A stretch of 64,000 nucleotides of DNA from Sphingomonas sp. 32-66-10 (GCA_002280565.1 NCEF01000004.1:90258-154257), one strand, 5' to 3'. Numbered from the stretch's first letter, positions 55,209-64,000 are shown. Notes: generated from the sequence alone by a model not told the origin. Numbers and translations are program-made.

Positions 55209-56742
55209 CGGGCGCGAACACGTCGGGGCGACACGCGCTCAGATCGACGGGCCAGGCTTCGCGCTTGCGGCGATAGATGACGCGCGTGCGGTCACGGGTC
55301 GCGACGCACAGGACCGGGCGATAGCGCTCCGCCACGACCCGATGCAGCAGCGCGCGCGTCTCCCGATTGCCGAGGCCATAGGGCGGGAAGGTATCGACGA
55401 TGGCGTCGGGGCTGGCGTCGAGGATCCGGCGCGTCTCGACCAGCGGATCGACGCCGAGCGCGCGGGGATTATTCTCATCCTGTGCGTTGAAATGCCCGGG
55501 GAAGGACCAGCGCGACGGCATCGGCGATCCGGTCATCATGTAGAGGCCGGGATAACCGTTATAGACGAAGATGAAGCTGTCCTTCGGCTTGGCTGCGGCT
55601 GCGACCGCGCGCATCGCGTCATTGCCGCCCTTGATCGCGATCAGGTGGATCTGCACGATCTGGCCAGCGACCAGCACGATCAGTGCAATCACCGTGCCCA
55701 GCCAGCGCCGCGCATCGAGCGCCGGGGCGAGCAGCAGGCAGAAGGGCAGCAGCAGGGGAATCGCGTAATGCGGGCTGTTGAATCGCCAATAGACAAGGAC
55801 GCCGAACGCAGCGGTGACCACCCATAGGCGGAGCATGCGCGAGTCCGGGCGGAGCAGGTCGGTCCGCAACGCACCCCGGCCAAACCACGCGATCACGCCC
55901 AACGGCAGGAACAGCGCGCTGACCTCCGCCAGCTTGGGCAGCTGCACCGCCATCGATCCCTTGCCCTGACCGAAGATCGACAGGAAATTGGCGAAGATGA
56001 AGGCTTCAGCCTCCCCCACTGCCCAATAATAGGCGAGGACAAGCGCAGTCGGGAGCAGCGCCAGCGCGACCATGGCCGCGGCAAAGGCGAGGAGCCGGCT
56101 CCATGCCATGCGCTGCTGCCAAGCAAGCCACAGAAAGGCGAGGCCGAAGAACATGCCTTCGAACACCACGGTATATTTGATCTGGAGCGCCAGGCCGATC
56201 AGCAGCAGCGCGAGCGCACCGCGCGGCACCAACCGATCGGGCGCACGCATCGCCGCGAACAGCTGCCACGCCGCGCCGACCACCAGCAGATTGTAGAAGA
56301 CCGGGGTCTGCCCGCCCTCCCCCTCCATCAGGTTGAGCCACAGGATGTAGAGCGCGGCGGCAAGGCCCGCGCCCCAGCGCTCGGCACGCTGACGACCGAG
56401 CAGGTAGATCAGCCACGCCGTCGCGATCACGAACAGCGTCGCGACCAGCTTGTACTGGACGAACCCCTCCCCGCCGAGCCAGCGGACGCCGGCATAGATC
56501 AGGAAGATGCCGAGCGGCTTTCGGTCAAAGATATCGACATAGGGCAGCTCGCCCCGGACCATGCGGTCGCCGACCAGCAGGTAGAATTGCTCATCAAAGC
56601 CCAGCGCGGGATTGCCATAGGTGACGAAGCGCACCGCAACCGCGAGCAGCGCGAGCAGCGCCAGCACCATGCGATCCGACGCCATGAACCGCTGAACCCC
56701 ACCCGGCGCGGTCGCCGCGCGCGAAACCTGGCTGACCGCCAC
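55198..56742 (-). CDS. GT39-like membrane glycosyltransferase
   Basis: 514 residues with ten or more helices in the first 375 and a C-terminal periplasmic part (about 390-514). The first loop has GFDEQFYLLVGDRMVRGELPYVDIFDRKPLG, which holds the acidic pair and DxKP pattern of GT39/ArnT-type enzymes that use polyprenyl-phosphate sugars. Target unknown, but the neighbours suggest an envelope glycan. GTG 56742 follows AAAGGGG; the frame is open to 56811. The M49 gene upstream on the same strand ends at 56821. Confidence 0.8.
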   Translation of the reverse strand: MAVSQVSRAATAPGGVQRFMASDRMVLALLALLAVAVRFVTYGNPALGFDEQFYLLVGDRMVRGELPYVDIFDRKPLGIFLIYAGVRWLGGEGFVQYKLVATLFVIATAWLIYLLGRQRAERWGAGLAAALYILWLNLMEGEGGQTPVFYNLLVVGAAWQLFAAMRAPDRLVPRGALALLLIGLALQIKYTVVFEGMFFGLAFLWLAWQQRMAWSRLLAFAAAMVALALLPTALVLAYYWAVGEAEAFIFANFLSIFGQGKGSMAVQLPKLAEVSALFLPLGVIAWFGRGALRTDLLRPDSRMLRLWVVTAAFGVLVYWRFNSPHYAIPLLLPFCLLLAPALDARRWLGTVIALIVLVAGQIVQIHLIAIKGGNDAMRAVAAAAKPKDSFIFVYNGYPGLYMMTGSPMPSRWSFPGHFNAQDENNPRALGVDPLVETRRILDASPDAIVDTFPPYGLGNRETRALLHRVVAERYRPVLCVATRDRTRVIYRRKREAWPVDLSACRPDVFAPVTP

Positions 56743-56820
56743 TGAACCCCTTTCCCGACTATGCCATGCGGCAAGCGGCTCGCACTGCCCCGATTGCGAG
56801 CCGCATGGCAAGAGTCACGG

Positions 56821-58476
56821 TCACACCGCGTCGGGATAGACCGGGAGAATATCGACGGGAATCGCCGACATCGACGCGATCACGCGCTTCGCCGGCTCAT
56901 CGAGTACCGCCCATTTCGCCATGAACGCCTTGGTCCCGGCATAATCGCCATTGTGCTGAAGCACGATCATCTCACGCAGCAGATCACGTAGCGCCGCTTC
57001 GAATTTCGCATTGTCGATGCGATAGCGCCCGGCGCTCTCGTCCCAGACAAAGGCGCCCTTCGCTTTCAAATAGCCATATTGCATCGCCGCGCCGCGCCCA
57101 TGCGCCTCCTCGATCCCGAAGCGCATCGAGCGGAAGGTGCCGGCGAGATAGGTGGCGAAGAGCTGGGGCTTTTCCGCCGCCGGAATCTCGCCCTTGTCCA
57201 TCATGAACAGGATGTTCCACGCGCCCATGACATCGGCCTTGGCCTCCTCCAGCGCCGAGGCCTGATCCTTCAGCGCTTCGCTGACCGTCGTTTTCTTGCC
57301 CGCGACGGTGATCGTCCCGGGCCCCAGGCTGTGCGACAGTTCGTGGAACAGCGTGCCGAGCTGCATATATTTCTTCACCACCAGCTTCGACTGGTCGGGG
57401 ACCAGCACCAGCGGGGCCATGGGCGCAAGGATGCGGTCGTACTTCGCGCCGAGCACGTTCGACAGGATCACCTTCTTCGCGCCCTTCGCCTCGCGCACGC
57501 GTTCGTCATTGGGCAGGTTAAAGGCGATGGTCTGGACGCCCGGGACATTGTCGCCGCCGCCACGAATCTGTTCCGCGACCGCAATCGGCGACTCAAAGCC
57601 GCGCTGGAAATTCTTCATCCCCTGCTCGACCGGAAGGTTCGCCTCCATGTCGCGCAGATAGCGTTTGTACTTGTCGAGCGCGGCGGACTCCTTGGGGTCC
57701 TTGAGCGTCACAAAGCTTTCGAACGCGGTCTTCTGCCCGTGGAGCCGGTCGGTATAGACCTCATAAGGCCCGATCGCGACTTCGATCGGCGTGTCCTTGA
57801 GGTCCATCCAGGCCAGTTCCGACTCGTAATAATCGTCGGTCAGGAACGCCTTGGCGCGCAGCGACAGGAATTTCTTGAGGCTGGGGTTGGTGGTGATCGC
57901 CGCGGCCTGTTCGAGCAGCGCCGCCGCCTTGGTCAGCTCGGGCTTGTAGGCAACCGAATAGGGGATCGCCTTGAGCTTCGCGCCGTCGCGAACGACGACG
58001 GTATAGGGGCTGGTCAGCGCCGCTTTCTCCCCCGGATTGGCCGCGAGATAGGCGTCGAACGCCTCACGCGTCAGATCGGTCGGGTAGAAGCCTGCGCCTT
58101 CGGGCATCGACCCACTGCCCCAGAACGCGCGCTTGTCGGCGAGTTCGTCCCACGGGCCGAAATAACGGTCGACCATCTCCAGCTTGAGCGCATCGCCCTC
58201 CTTGGCGATCGCCGCGCGGGTTTCGCGCCAGTTGGCATCGCGCTGAGCGCGATAGATGTCGGACATGACGTTCGATGCCTGGATCAGCAGATTGACGACC
58301 TGCCGCTCCTGAGCGGTCAAGAAGCTGGTGTCGGTCTGCATCTGGATGACCGCAAGCTTCGCCTTTTGGGCGGCTAGGTCATAGCTTTCGCCCTGCGCAA
58401 CACTCTGGTTGCCCTCCGGCGTACCGCCACAGGCGGTCGTTGCGAGAAACAAGGCGGCGAGCGCGAGTCGGCGCAT
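56821..58476 (-). CDS. M49 dipeptidyl-peptidase III-like lipoprotein
   Basis: 551 residues. The N-terminus ends ALFLATTAC, a lipobox. The zinc site reads LFHELSHSLGPG, a five-residue HExxH in place of the six-residue HExxxH of classical dipeptidyl-peptidase III, with the third ligand in ALEEAKADVMGAW (EExxAD). Other family features are VLGAKYDRIL and the KKVILSN segment. Likely removes dipeptides from peptide N-termini in the periplasm, or is a related zinc hydrolase. Divergent from phoD. Confidence 0.85.
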   Translation of the reverse strand: MRRLALAALFLATTACGGTPEGNQSVAQGESYDLAAQKAKLAVIQMQTDTSFLTAQERQVVNLLIQASNVMSDIYRAQRDANWRETRAAIAKEGDALKLEMVDRYFGPWDELADKRAFWGSGSMPEGAGFYPTDLTREAFDAYLAANPGEKAALTSPYTVVVRDGAKLKAIPYSVAYKPELTKAAALLEQAAAITTNPSLKKFLSLRAKAFLTDDYYESELAWMDLKDTPIEVAIGPYEVYTDRLHGQKTAFESFVTLKDPKESAALDKYKRYLRDMEANLPVEQGMKNFQRGFESPIAVAEQIRGGGDNVPGVQTIAFNLPNDERVREAKGAKKVILSNVLGAKYDRILAPMAPLVLVPDQSKLVVKKYMQLGTLFHELSHSLGPGTITVAGKKTTVSEALKDQASALEEAKADVMGAWNILFMMDKGEIPAAEKPQLFATYLAGTFRSMRFGIEEAHGRGAAMQYGYLKAKGAFVWDESAGRYRIDNAKFEAALRDLLREMIVLQHNGDYAGTKAFMAKWAVLDEPAKRVIASMSAIPVDILPVYPDAV

Positions 58477-58530
58477 AAGGTTACTCCGGATACGATCAGC
58501 TAAACTCCGGTCTAGACCCGCGAAGATGAA

Positions 58531-58548
58531 CTGTCACGAACCGGACAT
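58531..58548 (+). promoter_or_regulatory. Pho-box-like repeat before phoD
   Basis: CTGTCAC (58531-58537), a full match to the PhoB half-site consensus, is followed after four bases by CGGACAT (58542-58548), which matches at five of seven positions. The site ends 40 bases before the phoD start, a suitable activator position. Confidence 0.55.
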
Positions 58549-58588
58549 GCATGCGCGCCAAGGGACAGCTATTCACGGGAGTCCCGCC

Positions 58589-60214
58589 ATGACATTTCGC
58601 ATCGACCGCCGCTCGCTGATCCTAACCGGCACGCTGGGCCTTGGTGCCTATGCGATCCCAGGCTTTGCCGCGCAGGGGCCGAACTGGAGCGCCGATGGCT
58701 TCACGCACAATGTCGCGAGCGGCGAGCCGTCGGCAACGTCGATGCTGTTGTGGACGCGCTATGTCGCGAAGGGCGACTCCGCAAAGCTGCGGGTCGAGGT
58801 GTCGGCCAGCGCGGACTTCGCCAAGGTGGTCGCGGGCGGCGAGGCGATCACCGGCCCGTGGCGCGACTGGACCAGCAAGATCACGGTGACCGGCCTTCAG
58901 CCCGGAACGCGCTATTTTTATCGCTTCGTCGCGCCGGACGGCAGCTTTTCCCCGGTGGGGCGGACCAAGACGCTGCCGCTTGGCAACGCGGCGCGTTTCG
59001 GGATCGCGGTCTTTTCCTGCTCCAACCTGCCCTATGGCTATTTCAACGCCTATGGCCATGCCGCGGCGCGCGACGACATCGACCTCGCCGTCCATCTCGG
59101 CGACTATATCTACGAATATCAGAAGGGCGGTTATGCGCCCGCGTCGGGCGCGGTCGATGGCCGCTGGCCGCTGCCCGATGGCGAGATCATCCACCTCGCC
59201 GACTATCGCCTGCGCTATGCCAGCTATCGCGCCGACCCCGACCTTGCGGCGCTGCATGCGTCCAAGCCGATGATCGTGTCGTGGGACGACCATGAATCGA
59301 CCAATGACAGCTGGGAGGGCGGCGCGCAGAACCACCAGCCGAACGAGGGCGAGTGGAGCATCCGCAAGGCTGCCGCCTTCCAGGCGTGGCGCGAATGGAT
59401 GCCGGTGTCGGACGAGCCGTGGAAAGCCTATGCCATCGGATCGCTGGCGACGCTGTTCCGCACCGAAACCCGGATCATCGGCCGCACCAAGCCGCGCGAA
59501 GCCGCCGCATTGTTCATGGCACCCGATTCCGCCGCAGCCATTGCTGCGTTCCGCGACGGTCCGTGGCAGGACAAGGCGATGACGATGATGGGCTGGGAAC
59601 AGGAAGCCTGGCTCGCCGCCGAGATGGCGCGATCGGTCAAGGCCGGGACACGCTGGCAGATGGTCGGCTTTGGCACGATCATGGGCAAGACCATGACCCC
59701 GCGTCAGGCCGGCGAATGGCTCGCCCCCGACGCACCGGAACGCGCCAAACGCTATGTTCAGGCGGGTGTTGCGCTGGCCGCCGCTGGCCTTCCGATGAAT
59801 TTCGACAATTGGGGCGGCTATCCCGCCGCGCGCGCACGCTTCCTGTCCTCGGCACAGGCGATGGGCGCGAACCTGGTCGTGCTGGCCGGGGACAGCCACA
59901 ATGCCTGGGCCTATGACCTGGCGCAGGACGGCAAGCCCGCCGGCGTCGAGTTCGCCGGGCAATCGGTCAGTTCGCCGGGCTACGAAGGATCGATCAAGGT
60001 TGATCCCAAGCTGGTCGCCCGCGCGCTGGTCGAGGGCAATCCCGAGCTCAAATGGTGCGACACGTCGAACCGCGGTTACATGGCCGTGACGGTCACGCCC
60101 GACAGCGTGCGCAACGACTGGATGTTCGTCGATACGGTCCTGACACCCAGCAAGACCGCACGGATCGGGCACAGCGCGACCGTAGCGCGCGGGCGCAACG
60201 TGATGGCAGGCTGA
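58589..60214 (+). CDS. phoD: PhoD-family alkaline phosphatase/phosphodiesterase
   Basis: 541 residues. The N-terminus DRRSLILTGTLGLGAYA is a twin-arginine signal, so the enzyme is exported folded through Tat. An N-terminal Fn3-like domain (about 35-120) is followed by the catalytic part: FSCSNLPYGYFN, VHLGDYIYEY, SWDDHESTNDSW and a late LAGDSHNAWAYDL, which together bind iron and calcium. It releases phosphate from esters in the periplasm. ATG 58589 has GGGAG eight bases upstream. The promoter has a Pho-box-like repeat. Confidence 0.93.
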   Translation: MTFRIDRRSLILTGTLGLGAYAIPGFAAQGPNWSADGFTHNVASGEPSATSMLLWTRYVAKGDSAKLRVEVSASADFAKVVAGGEAITGPWRDWTSKITVTGLQPGTRYFYRFVAPDGSFSPVGRTKTLPLGNAARFGIAVFSCSNLPYGYFNAYGHAAARDDIDLAVHLGDYIYEYQKGGYAPASGAVDGRWPLPDGEIIHLADYRLRYASYRADPDLAALHASKPMIVSWDDHESTNDSWEGGAQNHQPNEGEWSIRKAAAFQAWREWMPVSDEPWKAYAIGSLATLFRTETRIIGRTKPREAAALFMAPDSAAAIAAFRDGPWQDKAMTMMGWEQEAWLAAEMARSVKAGTRWQMVGFGTIMGKTMTPRQAGEWLAPDAPERAKRYVQAGVALAAAGLPMNFDNWGGYPAARARFLSSAQAMGANLVVLAGDSHNAWAYDLAQDGKPAGVEFAGQSVSSPGYEGSIKVDPKLVARALVEGNPELKWCDTSNRGYMAVTVTPDSVRNDWMFVDTVLTPSKTARIGHSATVARGRNVMAG

Positions 60215-60324
60215 ACCACAGCTAACGGACAAGGCCAGACAGGGTTCATTTCGACACCGGTACAAGCTAATCCTGTCAGGCCCAGTGGCGTTCCCGGCTT
60301 GCTCAACCAGAGGAGGGAATAGCC

Positions 60325-60927
60325 ATGCATCGTTCGTCCATGATCCTCGCCGCCGGCGCCGTCGCGCTGCTCGCTGGAACCGTCGCCGCCGCGCAACAGC
60401 CCGGCCAAAGCCTGCCCACGAGTCAGCGGCCCTACAAGCCGGTGATCCGCACCACCCCGACCGCCGCGCCGACCCCGCGCGGCCCGACCGTCTGCAAGGT
60501 CGATCCTGCGGTGCGCTCGATCACGCTGACCAAGGTCGGTGGTAACAAGCGCCGCATCCAGGCGACCATCGAAGTCGTCAATCTTGGCCCTGACACCTGG
60601 CGGTCGGGTCCGCGTCAGCAGACGGTGACGCTGACGCTGCGCAACGGCAATACCGGTGGGGTCTATACCCGCAGCTTCCCGCTCCGGTCGCCCGCCGCGC
60701 GTGGCGCGGTGATGCTGCGCCACACCACCCCGGTGCTGAACGACCCGTTCGACACGTTCGAATTCGCCGGCACGGCAGAGGTCAGCATCGCCTATGACCC
60801 CGACATCGCGATCGACGGCAACATGTGCAACGACGATGCGAATTCGGGCAACAACGGCAAGAAGCTGGTGACCAGCGACATCCAGGCGTTCCTCGGCAAC
60901 ACCACGATCACCAGCCGCACCTGGTAA
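60325..60927 (+). CDS. Secreted protein of unknown function
   Basis: 200 residues with a signal peptide ending AGTVAAAQ, a Pro/Thr-rich linker to about residue 55, and a beta-sandwich-like domain (RRIQATIEVVNLGPDTWRSGPRQQTVTLTLRN) reminiscent of CARDB-type adhesion domains. Two Cys, at VCKVDP and NMCNDD, may pair. ATG follows GAGGAGGG. It stands alone and converges with pepN, 11 bases apart. The 110 bases after phoD hold no recognised element. Confidence 0.68.
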   Translation: MHRSSMILAAGAVALLAGTVAAAQQPGQSLPTSQRPYKPVIRTTPTAAPTPRGPTVCKVDPAVRSITLTKVGGNKRRIQATIEVVNLGPDTWRSGPRQQTVTLTLRNGNTGGVYTRSFPLRSPAARGAVMLRHTTPVLNDPFDTFEFAGTAEVSIAYDPDIAIDGNMCNDDANSGNNGKKLVTSDIQAFLGNTTITSRTW

Positions 60928-60938
60928 ATGGGCGGGCG

Positions 60939-63554
60939 TCAGCCCTCCAGGCTCTTGCTCACCTGTTCGGTCATGTCCTTGCTCAGCCCCGGCTGGGCAA
61001 GGATACGCTCCAGCTCGGCGCGCATCTTCGCCGCGCGCACGGCGTCGAAGCGGCGCCAGCGGCCGAGCGGGGGGACCAGCTTTGCGGCGGTCTGCGGGTT
61101 GAGCTTGTCCAGTGCGATCAGCTGATCGGCGACGAGGCGGTAGCCACCGCCATCGACGCCGTGGAAGGCGCGCTGATTGACCGCGAACGCACCCACCAGG
61201 GCGCGCGCGCGATTGGGGTTGGCGAGGGTAAAGTCGGGATGCTGCGCCAGTTCCTGCACCGCCGCCAGCGTATCGGGCCGGGACGACAGCGCCTGGGTCT
61301 GGAACCATTTGTCGAGCACGAGGCTGTTGTCGCGATAGCGCTGGTAGAAGATGTCGAGCGCCGCAACGCGACGCGGATCGGCCGCTTCGGACGACAGGTT
61401 GGCGAGCGCCATCAACCCGCCCTGGCGGTCGGTCATATTGTCCGCCGCCTCGAACTGCGCGAACGCCAGTTCGGGTCCGTCCGTCGCGCCGCTGGCGTTG
61501 ATATAGCCGAGCGCGACCGACTTGATCCGCCGCGCGCCCTTGCCCGCAGGCGAATATTCGAAGCGGTTGGCGCGCACGCCCTCATACAGGCTGCGCCATT
61601 GCGGCTCGAGCGCGCGGCCAAGGTCGCGGCGCAGCGCCTCGCGCTTCTGGAAAATCAGCTCGGGATCAACCACCGCCAGCTGATCGCCGATGAAGCTGTC
61701 GGACGGGAGCAGCACTGCCTCAGCGACGAAGGCTGGATCGAGCAAGGGATCGGCGAGGGTATTTGCCACCGCCGCGATCACCGGACCATGATCGACATGC
61801 CCCTTGGTCACCGCACCGACGAGCGTATCGAGCATCAGCTGCTGCATCGCCTCGTACCGGGCGAACGGATCGTCGTCATGCGCCGAAAGGAAGGCGAGAT
61901 CGGCGGCGCTGCGATTGGTGTCGACGATCACCGGCGCGGAAAAGCCGCGATTGACCGACAGTACCGGGCGCTCGCTCACGCTGTCGAAGCTGATCTGGGT
62001 CTCCGGTTCGCCCAGCAATACCAGCCGTTCGTCGGCGAGCGGGGCGGCGCTGTCGCTCCCGAACAACTTGATCCGCAGCGGGAGCAGCATCGGCGCCTTG
62101 ACCAGCTGGCCCGGGGTCGGCGGCACGCTCTGACGCAGCGTTAGCGTGGCGCGCGCGCCGCCAGCATCATGCTCCAGCGTCGCCGAGACGCGCGGAGTGC
62201 CGGCCTGCGAATACCAGAGGCGGAACTGGGTCAGGTCGACGCCGCTTGCCGCCTCCATGCACGCGACGAAATCCTCGCACGTCGCCGCAGTGCCGTCGAA
62301 CCGGTCGAAATACAGGTCGCTACCCGCGCGAAACATCTGCGGCCCCAGGATCGTGGCGATCATGCGGATCACCTCGGCCCCCTTGTTGTAGATGGTCGCG
62401 GTGTAGAAGTTGCTGATCTCGATATAGTCGTCCGGACGGACCGGGTGCGCCAAGGGCCCTGCATCCTCCGGGAATTGCGCGGCGCGCAGGCCCCGGACAT
62501 CCTCGATCCGCTTGACCGCGGCGCTGCCCTGATCCGCGCTGAACTGCTGGTCGCGATAGACGGTGAAGCCTTCCTTGAGGCTCAGCTGGAACCAGTCGCG
62601 ACAGGTGACACGGTTGCCCGACCAGTTGTGGAAATATTCGTGCGCGACGACCGCCGCGACGGCGTCATAGTCATAATCGGTTGCGGTATCGGGGTCGGCA
62701 AGGATGTAGCGGCTGTTGAAGATGTTCAGCCCCTTATTCTCCATCGCGCCGAAGTTGAAATCATCCACCGCGACGATGTTGAACACGTCGAGGTCATATT
62801 CGCGGCCATAGACGCGCTCGTCCCACGCCATGCTGAGCTTGAGCGCGTGGAGCGCGTGATCGGTCTTCGCCAGATCCTTCTCCCGCACCCAGATGGCGAG
62901 CTGAACCGTGCGCCCACTGGCGGTCGTGAAGGTCGCGCGATTGGCGGCGAGGTTGCCGGCGACCAGCGCGAACAGGTAGCAGGGCTTGGGGAAGGGGTCG
63001 TGCCATTCGGCCCAATGCTTGCCGTCTGCACTATCGCCTGCCGCCACCGGATCGCCATTGGCGAGCAGGACCGGGTAGCGCGCCTTGTCGGCCGTCATCC
63101 GGACGCGATAGCGTGACAGCACATCGGGGCGGTCGGGGAAGAAGGTGATGCGACGGAACCCCTCCGCCTCGCATTGCGTGCAGAGATTGCCGCCCGAAGC
63201 GTAGAGGCCCATCAATTGGCTGTTGCGGTCGGGGACGATCTCGACCTCGGTCTCGATCACATGCGCGTCGCCGGGCAGGTTGATCACGAGCGCTGGGCCG
63301 TCCATCCGCCATCCGCTCGCCTCAACGCCATCGACCCGCACCGCGAGCGCCGTCAACCCGTCGCCGTCGAGCCGCAGCGGACGCGCATGCGCGCCGTTCC
63401 GCGTCACCGACAGGCGCGCGCGCACGCGGGTGCCGCCGGGCGCCAGGTCGAAATCGAGATCGATGTCCGGCACCAGCCAGTCGGGCTGCGCATAGTCCGC
63501 GCGGCGGATCACACGGGGTTGCAAGGGGGGCGTTGCGTCGAGAGCGTCGATCAT
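60939..63554 (-). CDS. pepN: Aminopeptidase N
   Basis: M1-family zinc aminopeptidase, 871 residues, the length of the E. coli-type cytoplasmic PepN. The substrate-anchoring GAMEN is at residues 269-273, the zinc motif HEYFHNWSGNR begins at 305 and the third ligand Glu is at 328 (LKEGFTVYRD). It degrades peptides in the cytoplasm; no signal peptide. ATG 63554 follows AAAGG; the frame is open 12 codons further. Divergent from the M28 gene at the right edge. Confidence 0.95.
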   Translation of the reverse strand: MIDALDATPPLQPRVIRRADYAQPDWLVPDIDLDFDLAPGGTRVRARLSVTRNGAHARPLRLDGDGLTALAVRVDGVEASGWRMDGPALVINLPGDAHVIETEVEIVPDRNSQLMGLYASGGNLCTQCEAEGFRRITFFPDRPDVLSRYRVRMTADKARYPVLLANGDPVAAGDSADGKHWAEWHDPFPKPCYLFALVAGNLAANRATFTTASGRTVQLAIWVREKDLAKTDHALHALKLSMAWDERVYGREYDLDVFNIVAVDDFNFGAMENKGLNIFNSRYILADPDTATDYDYDAVAAVVAHEYFHNWSGNRVTCRDWFQLSLKEGFTVYRDQQFSADQGSAAVKRIEDVRGLRAAQFPEDAGPLAHPVRPDDYIEISNFYTATIYNKGAEVIRMIATILGPQMFRAGSDLYFDRFDGTAATCEDFVACMEAASGVDLTQFRLWYSQAGTPRVSATLEHDAGGARATLTLRQSVPPTPGQLVKAPMLLPLRIKLFGSDSAAPLADERLVLLGEPETQISFDSVSERPVLSVNRGFSAPVIVDTNRSAADLAFLSAHDDDPFARYEAMQQLMLDTLVGAVTKGHVDHGPVIAAVANTLADPLLDPAFVAEAVLLPSDSFIGDQLAVVDPELIFQKREALRRDLGRALEPQWRSLYEGVRANRFEYSPAGKGARRIKSVALGYINASGATDGPELAFAQFEAADNMTDRQGGLMALANLSSEAADPRRVAALDIFYQRYRDNSLVLDKWFQTQALSSRPDTLAAVQELAQHPDFTLANPNRARALVGAFAVNQRAFHGVDGGGYRLVADQLIALDKLNPQTAAKLVPPLGRWRRFDAVRAAKMRAELERILAQPGLSKDMTEQVSKSLEG

Positions 63555-63668
63555 GTTCTGGCCTTTACGCGCGGGCGCGCAATGCGGCACGCGAAGAAAT
63601 TCGATTGCGGTGTATCGCCGGAATGCTACGCCTCACCCCGTCGTTGGTTCAAACGAAAGTTGATAGCC

Positions 63669-63910
63669 TTGTTCAAGTCCCGCCTGCTGCGTTCGACGAT
63701 CGCCTTTTCGCTGATTACCCTTTCCCCCGCCGTATTCGCGCAGGACGCCAAGGCACCCGCCGACACGCGCGCCGAGGACAATGCCCGCGTCAATGCGCCG
63801 CTGCCGCCCGCAGAGGCGGCGATGAAAGCGCATGTCATGTTCCTGGCATCAGACGCGATGAAGGGCCGCGATGCCGGATCGCCCGAATATGACATCGCCG
63901 CGCGCATTGC
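63669..63910 (+). pseudogene. M28 peptidase gene, interrupted after about 80 codons
   Basis: The frame begins at TTG 63669 with a signal peptide (MFKSRLLRSTIAFSLITLS.. to VFAQ) and continues into AEAAMKAHVMFLASDAMKGRDAGSPEYDIAAR, the N-terminal region of periplasmic M28 peptidases. After about 63905 the sequence no longer fits the family and gives way to a segment that looks like the end of an insertion sequence with its own ribosome site and start codon. The remaining part, with all zinc ligands, would lie beyond the insertion outside the window, so this copy should be inactive. The exact junction cannot be fixed here. Confidence 0.6.
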
Positions 63911-64000
63911 CTCACCGTTTTTGCTCCTGAGTGACGGGCTGTTGCCTCATCTAGACTGCTCCCGGCAACGGTTGGGAGGGAACGATGAGGAAAGTGAGCA
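63910..64000 (+). mobile_element. Left end of probable IS110-family insertion sequence
   Basis: Following the broken peptidase gene, a short non-coding stretch leads to GGGAGGGAACG and ATG at 63985, reading M-R-K-V-S before the window ends. IS110-family transposases commonly begin with a similar short stretch before their DEDD domain, and no inverted repeat is seen at the edge, which also fits that family. The family assignment rests on five residues and is tentative. Confidence 0.45.

Noticed and set aside
60215-60324. Possible small RNA or riboswitch after phoD (TCCTGTCAGGCCC resembles part of an SRP RNA)
   Set aside because: The rest of the SRP RNA core (GGAAGGAAGCAGC) is missing and no stable fold could be drawn.

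Overview
The window looks like about 64 kb of chromosome from a GC-rich alphaproteobacterium, most probably a sphingomonad (Sphingomonadales). The grounds are the strongly GC-biased codon use, a CcrM-type GANTC methyltransferase, the three-subunit proton-translocating transhydrogenase, an aa3 oxidase gene set, a DUF2141 gene, TonB-dependent receptors and an aguA-aguB pair. No rRNA, CRISPR array, prophage or complete transposon is present. One tRNA (Lys, UUU) is present, and the right edge cuts into what looks like an insertion sequence.

Layout. 1-5.4 kb: the end of an unknown gene, isocitrate lyase (aceA), a control region with two perfect DnaA boxes and six GANTC sites, then ccrM and folP. 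5.4-14.8 kb: an SDR enzyme, cytochrome b561, a sigma-54 response regulator, and a run with a tiny aa3-oxidase subunit IV plus pntAA-pntAB-pntB, in which two unrelated small genes sit between pntAA and pntAB; then a membrane protein and a winged-helix protein. 14.8-25.8 kb: tRNA-Lys, folK, a family 5 uracil-DNA glycosylase, a putrescine route (aguA, aguB) behind an M28 peptidase, rpsD, then glyA-nrdR-trmJ and rpiB. This part is rich in large palindromic repeats. 25.9-36 kb: btaA-btaB for betaine lipids, a two-gene osmoprotectant ABC importer with a permease-binding-protein fusion, pterin dehydratase, ccmA-ccmB and thrC.

36-44.6 kb: the cytochrome c oxidase cluster (surf1, DUF983, ctaE, ctaG, a 48-residue membrane protein, ctaB, then ctaD-ctaC), split by a divergent desaturase/ArsR pair. 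44.8-51.3 kb: one long forward run, pyrE-pdxJ-acpS-lepB-AI-2E exporter-maiA-TonB receptor. 51.3-56.8 kb: a small envelope-glycan group (two GT4 enzymes, a flippase-like membrane protein, a DUF2141 protein, a GT39-like enzyme). 56.8-64 kb: an M49-like peptidase, a Tat-exported PhoD phosphatase, pepN, and an M28 peptidase gene that appears broken by an IS.

How parts fit together. CcrM and the GANTC/DnaA-box region point to cell-cycle control of ccrM. The btaAB and phoD promoters both carry 7-4-7 direct repeats resembling Pho boxes, which suggests one phosphate-starvation programme: replace phospholipid with betaine lipid and scavenge phosphate from esters. Energy metabolism dominates: transhydrogenase, aa3 oxidase with its assembly factors, cytochrome c maturation and the glyoxylate shunt. 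I did not find a clearly novel multi-gene system. The strongest unusual signals are the ccrM control region, the nested palindromes around glyA/rpiB/pdxJ, and the ArsR/desaturase module inside the oxidase cluster.
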